NCBI GenBank assembly: GCA_018268035.1 | Contig: JAFDXI010000089.1 | Coordinates: 62,001 to 126,000, forward strand | DNA: 64,000 nucleotides | DNA from: Bacteroidota bacterium | GTDB taxonomy: Bacteria; Bacteroidota; Bacteroidia; Chitinophagales; Chitinophagaceae | Direction of reading: 5' to 3' | Shown: positions 9,786-18,158 of the stretch, piece after piece | Numbering within the stretch: position 1 is the stretch's first letter | Layout of the letters: each line of letters begins with the position of its first letter | The notes under the pieces: model-generated | Databases searched by the model: none | Seen by the model: the letters and a program-made list of their open reading frames with translations, nothing else | What the model was told of the DNA's origin: nothing | Program-made: the position numbers and the translations under genes

Positions 9786-9974
9786 AAGTAGTGTTTTTTG
9801 GTTTGAAATATAAATTTAAACCACATTCAATTTTTTAAAAAAGATATTTTTCCCATTTTTTAAATTTCGCATCAAAAATATATTTATGAGTTTGCAGATA
9901 CTAATCAATTTTCTGTTTACTGAATATGCTGAAGAAATGGTAATTTAAATGTTAGACTGAACTACCATTATTCT

Positions 9975-10006
9975 AAAAAAAAAAGGCCCTGCAATGCAGA
10001 GCCTTT
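9975..10006 (-). terminator. rho-independent terminator of the E2 gene
   Basis: Read on the minus strand: arms AAAGGCTCTGC and GCAGGGCCTTT (one G-U pair) with a 3-base loop, then a run of about seven T after the second arm. It lies 24 bases beyond the E2 stop codon. Confidence 0.85.
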
Positions 10007-10029
10007 ATAAATTCTATTTAATCTTTTTA

Positions 10030-11685
10030 TTACACCAACATCCTCAAAGGCTCTTCCAGCAAGCTTTTCAGCGTTTGAAGGAAGGCAGCGCCAGTAGCGC
10101 CATCTACTACACGATGGTCACAACTCAATGTTACTTTCATTACATTACCCGGCACAATTGCACCATTCTTTACAACAGGCACCTGGGCTATGCCACCAAC
10201 TGCCAGGATACATGAATCAGGTGGATTGATAATGGCAGTAAACTCATCAATACCAAACATACCAAGATTGGAAATTGTGAAAGTACTTCCCTCCCATTCT
10301 GCAGGTTGTAATTTTTTATTCTTTGCTTTTTCTGCCAATGATTTTACTTCAGTAGCAATCTGGCTCAGTTGTTTTGAATCTGCAAAACGAACAACAGGTA
10401 CCAGTAAACCTTCATCCACAGCGACAGCAACACCGATATTGACATCATGATTGATACGTATTGTTTCACCCAGCCAGCTACTATTCACTTTCGGATGTTG
10501 TTTCAATGCTACAGCCACTGCTTTTAACACCATATCATTAAAGCTTATTTTAACAGGGCTCATCTCATTGATGCGTTTGCGGGCCGCAACACATGCATCC
10601 ATATCAATACTCATGGTGAGATAAAAATGTGGCGCTGAGAATTTACTTTCTGCCAGCCTGCGGGCAATAGTTTTACGCATTTGAGAAACAGGTATTTCTT
10701 CAAAACCTGCACTACTACTTCTGGTAGAATCTGTATGAACAGCAGGTTGAGGTTGCTGTGTTTTTACTATTTCAGGCGCAGCGCTGATTGCTGCTTTCTC
10801 AACAGCTGTTGCCTGTTGTGGCGTATAATTGTCAATATCACTTTTAATAATCCTTCCATTATCACCACTACCTTTTACATATTTCAGGTCAATCCCTTTT
10901 TCTTCTGCCAGTTTTTTTGCCAAGGGCGATGCAAAAATGCGACCTTCATTCACTACCTGTTGTTCAACAACTTCGTGAACAGGAGATTCACTATTAGTTG
11001 TTTCAGCTTTACTTTCAACAGGTGTAGCAGATGATGCACCACCACCAGATTTTGCTGCATTCAAAATTGGATTGATATCAAATCCTTCTTTACCTATTAT
11101 TGCCAGCAAGCCATTGACAGCAATCTTCTCTCCAGTCTTTGCACCCTGGTATAACAACTTACCATCTTTATAACTCTCCAATTCCATTGTTGCCTTGTCA
11201 GTTTCTATTTCAGCAAGGATATCGCCTTTCTTCACATCATCACCCACATTTTTCTGCCAGCTTGCTATCACACCTTCTGTCATTGTATCACTCAGCCTCG
11301 GCATCAACACCACTTCTTCAATATTTGAAATATCAATATTACTTGCAGCAGCCGGTTGGCTGGCAGCAACAGTTTCCTTTTTTTCTTCCTTTTTGGGTGC
11401 AGGTGGTGGAGTTGATTTCCCATCTGTCAAACCATTAATGTCTTCGCCTTTATCACCAACTATGGCGAGTAAATCATTCACTTGCAGTTTTCCACCCTGG
11501 TCAGCGCCTCTGAACAACAAAACACCATCCTTATAACTTTCCAGTTCCATAGTTGCCTTGTCAGTTTCAATTTCTGCTAACAGGTCGCCTTTCTTTACTG
11601 TATCTCCCACGTTTTTATGCCATGCAGCAATTACGCCTTCTGTCATGGTATCGCTTAAACGGGGCATTAAAATCTTTTCAGCCAT
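10030..11685 (-). CDS. pdhC: 2-oxoacid dehydrogenase complex E2 (dihydrolipoamide acyltransferase), probably of pyruvate dehydrogenase
   Basis: 551 residues from the ATG at 11685, which gives the canonical lipoyl-domain start MAEKILMPRLSDTMTEG; an upstream in-frame ATG at 11817 adds 44 residues without domain character. Two lipoyl domains carry the modified lysine in ETDKATME at K43 and K164. After a Pro/Ala linker comes a peripheral subunit-binding domain (FASPLAKKLAEEKGIDL, about 270-305), another linker, and the catalytic acyltransferase domain ending with the active-site DHRVVDGA. E2 forms the core that accepts the acyl group from E1 and passes it to CoA. The repeated MPRLSDTMTEG lipoyl starts match pyruvate-type E2. 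E1 and E3 are not in the window. Confidence 0.93.
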   Translation of the reverse strand: MAEKILMPRLSDTMTEGVIAAWHKNVGDTVKKGDLLAEIETDKATMELESYKDGVLLFRGADQGGKLQVNDLLAIVGDKGEDINGLTDGKSTPPPAPKKEEKKETVAASQPAAASNIDISNIEEVVLMPRLSDTMTEGVIASWQKNVGDDVKKGDILAEIETDKATMELESYKDGKLLYQGAKTGEKIAVNGLLAIIGKEGFDINPILNAAKSGGGASSATPVESKAETTNSESPVHEVVEQQVVNEGRIFASPLAKKLAEEKGIDLKYVKGSGDNGRIIKSDIDNYTPQQATAVEKAAISAAPEIVKTQQPQPAVHTDSTRSSSAGFEEIPVSQMRKTIARRLAESKFSAPHFYLTMSIDMDACVAARKRINEMSPVKISFNDMVLKAVAVALKQHPKVNSSWLGETIRINHDVNIGVAVAVDEGLLVPVVRFADSKQLSQIATEVKSLAEKAKNKKLQPAEWEGSTFTISNLGMFGIDEFTAIINPPDSCILAVGGIAQVPVVKNGAIVPGNVMKVTLSCDHRVVDGATGAAFLQTLKSLLEEPLRMLV

Positions 11686-12073
11686 AATCAATACATTTTT
11701 TGGTGGCAGGCTTCTGTATCCGGTCGTGAAAAGTGCTAATCCGGTATGAAATACTTCTACCTGCTCCTTTGCTATGATGCTTTTTTGCGCGGTGAAATTA
11801 ATGCAAAATGCAAACATACAATCAAGGAGTAACCAACAAGTCGTGGATAAGGATGAATTTTAAAAAAATCACCCAGAAATTAACATGTGGAAAATAAATT
11901 GTCCCTTGAGAAAAACAGGTCAACTTAAGTCGAATTATTTCCCCTGAACAAGCAATGAAGATTACCGGTTGTCATAAAAATCATTTGTTTGTTTTCAAAA
12001 AAACTGCAAACATTTTTGAAATGACATAGTATTACCGAAATAAAAAAGCAGGCTAAAGTTTTAAATTGATAGC
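11686..12073. other. intergenic region upstream of the E2 gene
   Basis: About 390 bases between two minus-strand genes. It holds the probable E2 promoter and a 5' leader of about 120 bases. The part beyond 11840 shows no gene or strong hairpin. Confidence 0.5.
11811..11840 (-). promoter_or_regulatory. putative Bacteroidota promoter of the E2 gene
   Basis: On the minus strand CTTG (11837-11840) is followed after 18 bases by TATGTTTG (11811-11818), matching the -33 TTTG / -7 TAnnTTTG pattern with one mismatch. Predicted initiation near 11805 leaves a leader of about 120 bases. This also argues that the upstream ATG at 11817 is not used. Confidence 0.5.
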
Positions 12074-13399
12074 TTAAAAAACTTTTTCAACCTTATTTTT
12101 ATTTGCTGTTAAGTTTGAAGTGCTGTCAGGTGTTTTATCCTCCCGGTAACTATTGCGAATCAATAACCTCAGGTTTTGGTCGTAGGTAAAATATTTATAC
12201 AACCAATTGACAAAAATCTGCAACTTATTTTTTACGCCCAATATCAGCATAATATGTAAACTCATCCAGATAATCCAGGCCTTCCAACCACCTAAATGAA
12301 TTTTAGGTTTAGGTAAATCCACAACGGCAAGGTTCCTTCCCACCGTTGCCATCGTTCCTTTATCATGGTATTCAAATTCAGTCAGGGATTGTTTATTACC
12401 ACTAACCAGCCGCTTTAAATTTAAAGCCAGGTTTTTCCCCTGATTAATGGCCACATTGGCTAATTGTGGATGGCCATGTGGATACAAAGGTGTTTCCATA
12501 TAAGCAATATCGCCAATAGCATAAATATTCTCCAAGCCAATGATTTTATTGAAACGGTCAACCTTAATCCTGTTTCCCCTCACAATCAATGAAGCATCTA
12601 TACCTTTAGGGACATTCCCTTTGATACCCGCTGCCCAAATCAAAGTCTTTGTCTGAATAGTTTCACCGGTGGACAATGTAGCAGTATTTCCATCATAACC
12701 TTTTACTACTGTTTCTGTTTTTACAATTACACCAAGGCGCTCAAGATACTTCCTGCTTTGTTCACTGCTTTTCTCACTCATCACAGCCAATGTCTTTGCG
12801 CTTCCTTCCACCAATATCACACGCATCTTTGAAAAATCAAGTTCAGGGTAATCTTTAGGTAAAATATGTCTGCCCATTTCTGCAATAGCGCCACTAAGTT
12901 CAACACCTGTCGGGCCAGCGCCTACCAAGACTATATTCATGCGAGCCTGCAATTCATCTGCATCTTTAACCAATAATGCTTTTTCAAAATTCTCAATAAT
13001 GTGATTACGTACCTGCAAAGCTTCTGAAGTGGATTTCATTGCAAATGCTTTTGCTTGCAATAAATCATTCCCGAAAAAATTTGTAGTAGCCCCCGTTGCT
13101 ATCACTAAAACATCGTAATCAAATTCACCGATGCCGGTTACTATTTTATTTTCATCCGCTTTTATTTCTTCAACTGAAGTAATCCTGAAATGAAAATTTT
13201 TTGCTTTCTGAAAAATTTTCCTGATCGGAAATGAAATATTGCTGGCATCAAGGCCAGCAGTGGCCACCTGGTAAAACAAAGGCTGAAACTGGTGATAATT
13301 GTTTTTATCAATCATCAAAATTTCTATATCCTTCTCTTTTTCCAATGTAGTTGCCAGCTTCAAACCTGCGAAACCGCAACCTGCTATAATAACTCGCAT
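12074..13399 (-). CDS. ndh: type II NADH dehydrogenase (NDH-2)
   Basis: 441 residues. FAD-binding loop G7-C-G9-F-A-G12 at the N-terminus, NAD-binding GAGPTGVELSG near residue 165, and the central FAD-contact segment IYAIGDIAYM around 295 identify a two-dinucleotide-binding-domain oxidoreductase. The YHQFQPLFYQVATAGL segment is characteristic of NDH-2, which transfers electrons from NADH to quinone without pumping protons. A C-terminal hydrophobic segment (AWIIWMSLHIMLILGV) fits peripheral or monotopic membrane attachment. It stands alone on the minus strand. Confidence 0.92.
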   Translation of the reverse strand: MRVIIAGCGFAGLKLATTLEKEKDIEILMIDKNNYHQFQPLFYQVATAGLDASNISFPIRKIFQKAKNFHFRITSVEEIKADENKIVTGIGEFDYDVLVIATGATTNFFGNDLLQAKAFAMKSTSEALQVRNHIIENFEKALLVKDADELQARMNIVLVGAGPTGVELSGAIAEMGRHILPKDYPELDFSKMRVILVEGSAKTLAVMSEKSSEQSRKYLERLGVIVKTETVVKGYDGNTATLSTGETIQTKTLIWAAGIKGNVPKGIDASLIVRGNRIKVDRFNKIIGLENIYAIGDIAYMETPLYPHGHPQLANVAINQGKNLALNLKRLVSGNKQSLTEFEYHDKGTMATVGRNLAVVDLPKPKIHLGGWKAWIIWMSLHIMLILGVKNKLQIFVNWLYKYFTYDQNLRLLIRNSYREDKTPDSTSNLTANKNKVEKVF

Positions 13400-13733
13400 A
13401 CATCAATATTTTCTGTCTAATAATTTAAACAATAAAAGACATTCTGCTCTTTTACGTGACATATTTACTTCAACTTCTATGCTCGACTTTCAATTCATGA
13501 CAAATTGTATCATACAATACCAAAAAAATTAATAAAATGATAATTGGATGAGAAATAATTTCAAAATACAACTTTTCAAACTTCAGCTTTTAAAATATGC
13601 AAAGCTCCTGCTTTAAACTCAAAATCTTTTTTTAAAAAAAATGCATATTTCAAACAACTCTGTCATTAAATTCAATCTACCACAAAAGACAAGCATTTAC
13701 TTTACAAAAAAAGCCGCAGAATGATCAGCCAAT
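13400..13733. other. divergent intergenic region between ndh and the metzincin-like gene
   Basis: 334 AT-rich bases that must hold promoters for both divergent genes. I found no exact TAnnTTTG element, RNA gene or strong repeat. Confidence 0.5.
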
Positions 13734-14444
13734 TTGAAATACACTGATGCTTTGTTATATTGCAAATCATCATCAGAAAAACAACAAATGGGAGAAGCAG
13801 AATTAGACAGGTTACACCAGGTTATTACCATTCATTCCCACATAATAACTTATGGCGATGCAGCAGATGAGAAATACACTGAAAATATCAGGTATGAAAT
13901 TGAAACTATGTGGAATGAACCACAAGCCATCATCAGCATCAGGGGAATTGATTACAGGGTTGTTTTCAAAATAACCGCAGAGTTGAAAACTGATATTGAT
14001 GAGATGGAAGTCATCAGCAACACCGACCCCAAAAATAATTATTTCAGGATTGAAGATTATGCTCATGGTAATATTTCTTTTGTTGACGGGCTGGGGTGCA
14101 ACAGTGGTTATTTTAAAACTGAAAATTTATATACAGGCTCCACCACTGCTGCTCATGAATATGGCCATACCCTCGGCCTGGAACATCCGGCAGACATAGA
14201 TTATCGTGGCAAAGGAGTGCCACGTATTATGTATCCCCGCGGCACATTGGTAGATCCACAATTTCAATATGACCCAACTAAACCTGCCGGCGTTACTGGG
14301 GGCACCATGCATCCGATGTATCGCAAAGTGTTTGCAGAAGATGTGGAAGATCTCAGGCTGGACAGACTTAAATTTAAAAATGATAAAGCCATTGCAGGTG
14401 AGTTTACCAATGTGTTTCATTACAACCACAACAATATTGTCTAA
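13734..14444 (+). CDS. metzincin-like zinc metalloprotein without signal peptide
   Basis: 236 residues from a TTG at 13734; the next choice is ATG 13788 (218 residues). An in-frame TGA at 13722 blocks longer starts. Residues 141-151 are HEYGHTLGLEH, the full HExxHxxGxxH zinc site of metzincins, and RIMYPRG about 20 residues later fits the Met-turn. This resembles the matrixin-type M10 group. No signal peptide, lipobox or membrane helix is visible, unusual for metzincins, which are normally exported, and there is no obvious pro-domain cysteine switch. The N-terminal half is unrecognised. Function unknown; protease activity is likely from the intact site. Confidence 0.8.
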   Translation: MKYTDALLYCKSSSEKQQMGEAELDRLHQVITIHSHIITYGDAADEKYTENIRYEIETMWNEPQAIISIRGIDYRVVFKITAELKTDIDEMEVISNTDPKNNYFRIEDYAHGNISFVDGLGCNSGYFKTENLYTGSTTAAHEYGHTLGLEHPADIDYRGKGVPRIMYPRGTLVDPQFQYDPTKPAGVTGGTMHPMYRKVFAEDVEDLRLDRLKFKNDKAIAGEFTNVFHYNHNNIV

Positions 14445-14689
14445 AATAAAAAACTTTCTATTCAATAAGAAATGAAATAAAATTTTTCATCAATCAACAT
14501 TAAAATATCATTCAATTTTAAAATTGACTAACAGTCTGAATTTGTTTTCAACAAAAGAATAGATTTCAGTGTAAGGCACCCTTTCGTTTACTTTGCCAGA
14601 ATTTGAGAAATGGAAATTGCAGGCTTTGAAAAAATTAATTGATTTTTCCAGGCTTGATATAATGATTATTGAGTCACTTTAATTTGAAT

Positions 14690-15556
14690 ATGAAATCAGG
14701 TTTCGTAAATATTTTCGGGAAGCCAAATGCAGGCAAGAGCACATTGCTTAATGCTTTGGTTGGTGAGAAGATGGCTATTGTTTCTTCCAAGGTACAGACA
14801 ACAAGGCACCGCATCAAAGCATTTCTTACCAGGCCTGGTGAATACCAAATTATTTTTTCTGACACCCCCGGCATCATCGAACCCAAATATAAATTGCATG
14901 AGAAGATGATGCAAAATGTAAAGACAGCAATGGAAGATGCAGATGTGGCTTTATTGATGGTAGATGCTTCTAAAGATGTTTCGGACAGTGTTGAAGTTTT
15001 TAAAAAACTAAAACTAAAAGTCCCATCAATAATTGTTTTAAATAAAACAGATAAGATCAGTGAAAAGAAAGTTGATGAAATAAAAAATATTTTCAATGAA
15101 CTTTCATATAAAAATGTATTTGCCATATCAGCATTACAGAAAAAAAATATTGATGCTCTTTTATCTGCAATCATTGAATTATTGCCTGAAGGTGAAGCCT
15201 TTTATGAAGAAGATGATATCACTGATATGCCCACCCGTTTTTTTGTCAGTGAAATTATCAGAGAAAAGATCTATGAACTTTTTGGCGAAGAAATTCCATA
15301 TCATGCAGCAGTTTTAGTTAATGAATTCAAAGAAAAGGAAACACTGGTAAAAATTCAGGCTGATATTATTGTACAGCGGGAAAGCCAGAAAGCTATTTTA
15401 TTGGGTGAGGGAGGAAAAATGATTAAGGCATTAGGAACTTCAGCCCGAAAAGAAATAGAAGATTTTATTCAGCGCAAAATATTTTTGCAGCTATTTGTAA
15501 AAGTAAAACCAAAATGGCGAAACAATGATTTTCAATTGAAGGAATATGGTTATTAA
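14690..15556 (+). CDS. era: GTPase Era
   Basis: 288 residues from ATG 14690; an upstream TTG at 14669 adds seven residues but the family normally starts just before the G-domain. G1 is GKPNAGKST, G3 DTPG, G4 NKTD; the C-terminal KH domain includes the ILLGEGGKMIKALG segment. Era binds the 3' end of 16S rRNA and helps 30S maturation. It sits 52 bases upstream of der on the same strand, so the two ribosome-assembly GTPases are probably cotranscribed. Confidence 0.96.
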   Translation: MKSGFVNIFGKPNAGKSTLLNALVGEKMAIVSSKVQTTRHRIKAFLTRPGEYQIIFSDTPGIIEPKYKLHEKMMQNVKTAMEDADVALLMVDASKDVSDSVEVFKKLKLKVPSIIVLNKTDKISEKKVDEIKNIFNELSYKNVFAISALQKKNIDALLSAIIELLPEGEAFYEEDDITDMPTRFFVSEIIREKIYELFGEEIPYHAAVLVNEFKEKETLVKIQADIIVQRESQKAILLGEGGKMIKALGTSARKEIEDFIQRKIFLQLFVKVKPKWRNNDFQLKEYGY

Positions 15557-15608
15557 CTTTTACCAGTATGGAACGATTTAGAAACATTAAAAAACAAGGA
15601 ACCGAAAT

Positions 15609-16922
15609 ATGGGTTTTACAGTAGCAATAGCAGGAAGACCGAATGTTGGCAAAAGCACTTTGTTCAATCGTTTGCTGGAACAAAGAAAAGCAATTGTTGA
15701 CGATGTGAGTGGTGTTACAAGAGACAGGCAATATGGTGTAGCTGACTGGAACGGAAAAGTATTTAACGTTATAGACACAGGTGGTTTTGTTCCAGACAGT
15801 GAAGATATTTTTGAAAGTGAAATTCGTAAGCAGGTCAAGATAGCTATTGATGAAGCCAATGCCATTATTTTCATGACTGATGTAACGAGTGGTATCACCA
15901 CATTGGATGAAAACATGGCAGAGATATTACGCCGGTCAACCAAACCTGTTTTTCTTGCAGTGAATAAAGTGGATAATGCAGACAGGCAATTGGAGGCTAC
16001 AGAATTTTACAGTCTTGGATTTGATAATATTTTTTTCCTGAGTAGTATGAGTGGCAGCGGCACAGGTGAATTGTTGGATGCATTGGCATTATTAATTCCA
16101 GAAGAAAAAGATGAGCCTGCAGAAGCAGAAAATTCTTTGCCAGGTTTTGCTATAATTGGCCAACCCAATGTGGGGAAATCTTCATTATTAAATGCATTGG
16201 TAGGAAAAGAAAGAACAATTGTGAGTGATATTGCCGGCACAACAAGAGATACCATTCACACGCACTATAATTTATTTCAAAAAGATTTTATACTGATTGA
16301 CACTGCAGGTCTTCGCAAGAAAAATAAAGAAAAGGATGATCTTGAATTTTATTCCGTTATCCGTGCAGTAAAAGCTATGGATGAAGCTGATGTTTGTTTA
16401 ATTGTGCTGGATGCACAAAAAGGAATAACTGCTCAGGATGTAAATATTTTTTCATTAGCTGCAAGGAAAGGAAAAGGCATAGTCATATTGGTCAACAAAT
16501 GGGATTTGATTGAAAAAACAACCAACACTGCAAAAGAATATGAAAAACAACTCAAACAAAAGATAGCGCCTTTTGTAGATGTGCCGGTTATTTTTATTTC
16601 TGCCAAAGAAAAAACCCGCATCATGAAAGCAATGGAAGTTGCATTGCAGGTATATGAAAACCGCAAACGCAGGATAGCGACGAGTAAATTAAATGAAGTG
16701 ATGTTGAAAGCAGTTGAAGCATATCATGCTCCTGTTGTGCGGGGCAATACTGTGAAAATAAAATATATCATGCAGTTGCCAACAGCGGTACCCAGTTTTG
16801 CATTTTTTACCAACTACCCGGATGATATAAAGACACCTTATAAAAATTATCTTGAAAACCAGTTGCGTATTGCATTTGATTTTACGGGTGTACCGGTAAG
16901 GATATTTTTCAGGAAGAAATAA
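15609..16922 (+). CDS. der: GTPase Der (EngA)
   Basis: 437 residues with two tandem G domains, unique to Der: first GRPNVGKSTLFNRL, DTGG, NKVD; second GQPNVGKSSLLNAL, DTAG, NKWD. The C-terminal KH-like domain spans about residues 350-437. Der is needed for 50S subunit assembly. It follows era directly and converges on the lipoprotein esterase gene 17 bases beyond its stop. Confidence 0.97.
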   Translation: MGFTVAIAGRPNVGKSTLFNRLLEQRKAIVDDVSGVTRDRQYGVADWNGKVFNVIDTGGFVPDSEDIFESEIRKQVKIAIDEANAIIFMTDVTSGITTLDENMAEILRRSTKPVFLAVNKVDNADRQLEATEFYSLGFDNIFFLSSMSGSGTGELLDALALLIPEEKDEPAEAENSLPGFAIIGQPNVGKSSLLNALVGKERTIVSDIAGTTRDTIHTHYNLFQKDFILIDTAGLRKKNKEKDDLEFYSVIRAVKAMDEADVCLIVLDAQKGITAQDVNIFSLAARKGKGIVILVNKWDLIEKTTNTAKEYEKQLKQKIAPFVDVPVIFISAKEKTRIMKAMEVALQVYENRKRRIATSKLNEVMLKAVEAYHAPVVRGNTVKIKYIMQLPTAVPSFAFFTNYPDDIKTPYKNYLENQLRIAFDFTGVPVRIFFRKK

Positions 16923-16939
16923 TTTTCAATACAGGATTA

Positions 16940-17815
16940 CTATTTATGATATAGTAACATCCATTCATAAATATTCATATTATTGATTTGTTCCCAATTG
17001 GGATCATAAGCCTGCACCCAGGCACTATGCCCCACTCCTTTCAATGTTTTTAAAATTGCTGGAATGGGTGGTTTATTTGAATTAATGATATTGGTATAAG
17101 AAACAGCATTCGGATAAAAAGCGTCCTGGTTGCCACAAACATTTAAACAAGCAATTCCATATTTATCAACATTGGTTATTTTATCAGGATGATCTGCTGC
17201 TGCAGAGCTGATAGGCACAATAGCAGCAAATTTTTTTGTCAGAGAATTATTATCAGTCATACAACTCCACAAACCCCATCCTCCTGCTGAAAACCCTGTA
17301 ATATAAATTCGCGTTTGGTCAATAGGCAATGAATCAATTAAAGTTTGCAACATCACATTTACCTGAGGTGCACTCCACCCCCATGAAGTTGGGCATTGTG
17401 GGCTACATACAAAGAATGAATATGTTTTTCCATCTTTAGGATTTTTTGCAAAGGCATTAAAGCCATCAGCAATGTATTCACTCATTGTATTGCCTTGCAA
17501 CATCAATTGAAGGTTGGTGCCGCATTGGCCTTGTCCATATAAATTAATGATGAGTGGATATTTATTTTTTGTTTTTGGGCTTTTCAAAACATCAGGTGGC
17601 ACCCACAACAATGCCTGTGAAGTTGTATAGTTGTAATCACCAGTAGGAAGCATTACAATATATTGCCGGCCCAACATCCCGTAAGATTTTAGCACGCTAC
17701 TATTTTCAAAAGCAGATACTGCCTGGTTGGCCGCAGGTGGTTCAATAGTTTTCTTGCAGGAAATTCCAGAGAAAAGAAATATTGCTGCTAAAAAAATTCT
17801 AATACTTTTTTTCAT
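16940..17815 (-). CDS. lipoprotein alpha/beta hydrolase (esterase/depolymerase-like)
   Basis: 291 residues. The N-terminus is a lipoprotein signal with the cysteine at C20 (FSGISCKK). The serine nucleophile lies in GFSAGGWGLW (GxSxG); a candidate Asp is in GNQDAFYP and a candidate His in GVGHSAWVQ, in the expected order. YPLIINLYGQGQCG supplies the oxyanion-hole region. The arrangement resembles secreted esterase / PHB-depolymerase-like hydrolases (also called predicted peptidases). Substrate unknown. It probably sits on an outer or inner membrane leaflet facing the periplasm or outside. Confidence 0.85.
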   Translation of the reverse strand: MKKSIRIFLAAIFLFSGISCKKTIEPPAANQAVSAFENSSVLKSYGMLGRQYIVMLPTGDYNYTTSQALLWVPPDVLKSPKTKNKYPLIINLYGQGQCGTNLQLMLQGNTMSEYIADGFNAFAKNPKDGKTYSFFVCSPQCPTSWGWSAPQVNVMLQTLIDSLPIDQTRIYITGFSAGGWGLWSCMTDNNSLTKKFAAIVPISSAAADHPDKITNVDKYGIACLNVCGNQDAFYPNAVSYTNIINSNKPPIPAILKTLKGVGHSAWVQAYDPNWEQINNMNIYEWMLLYHK

Positions 17816-18158
17816 AATTTCTGTAAAGAATTATGTGATAGAATAGTTAGAAGAGCTTATTTGCAGTAGTGGTAAATATTATTAAAACCTGGTTCAATAA
17901 AAGCAATATTGATTTTGCTCAAATTTTAAGCCATAAATTCTTAAGATTGAAATTATAAATGGATTAATAATTTATGATTCAAATAAAACTCAATACATTT
18001 TTGTATCTCTATTCTTCATTTATATTATAAAAAAAGAGGCTACTCAAAATATTGAATAACCTCTTTATAATTTTTCGAAATCCTATTGAATGATCTGTTG
18101 AATTTTTTTTCTTCTACTAATTTTCAATCAGTAATCATCACCAAAAAAAATCCTTTGT
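17816..18158. other. intergenic region with terminator
   Basis: 343 bases between two minus-strand genes. It contains the terminator of the upstream repeat-protein gene (18031-18067) and, closer to 17816, the presumed promoter of the lipoprotein hydrolase gene, for which I see no consensus match. Confidence 0.5.
18031..18067 (-). terminator. rho-independent terminator of the ELWxxDGT-repeat gene
   Basis: On the minus strand AAAGAGGTTATTCAA pairs with TTGAGTAGCCTCTTT (two G-U pairs), loop about 4, followed by a run of T. It lies about 90 bases after the stop of the repeat-protein gene. Confidence 0.8.

Noticed and set aside
10030..11536. Plus-strand open frames opposite the E2 gene
   Set aside because: Antisense shadows of the lipoyl and linker regions; no motif of their own.
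11686..11817. Extended N-terminus of the E2 protein from ATG 11817
   Set aside because: The added 44 residues have no domain or targeting character and a promoter -7 element overlaps the ATG.
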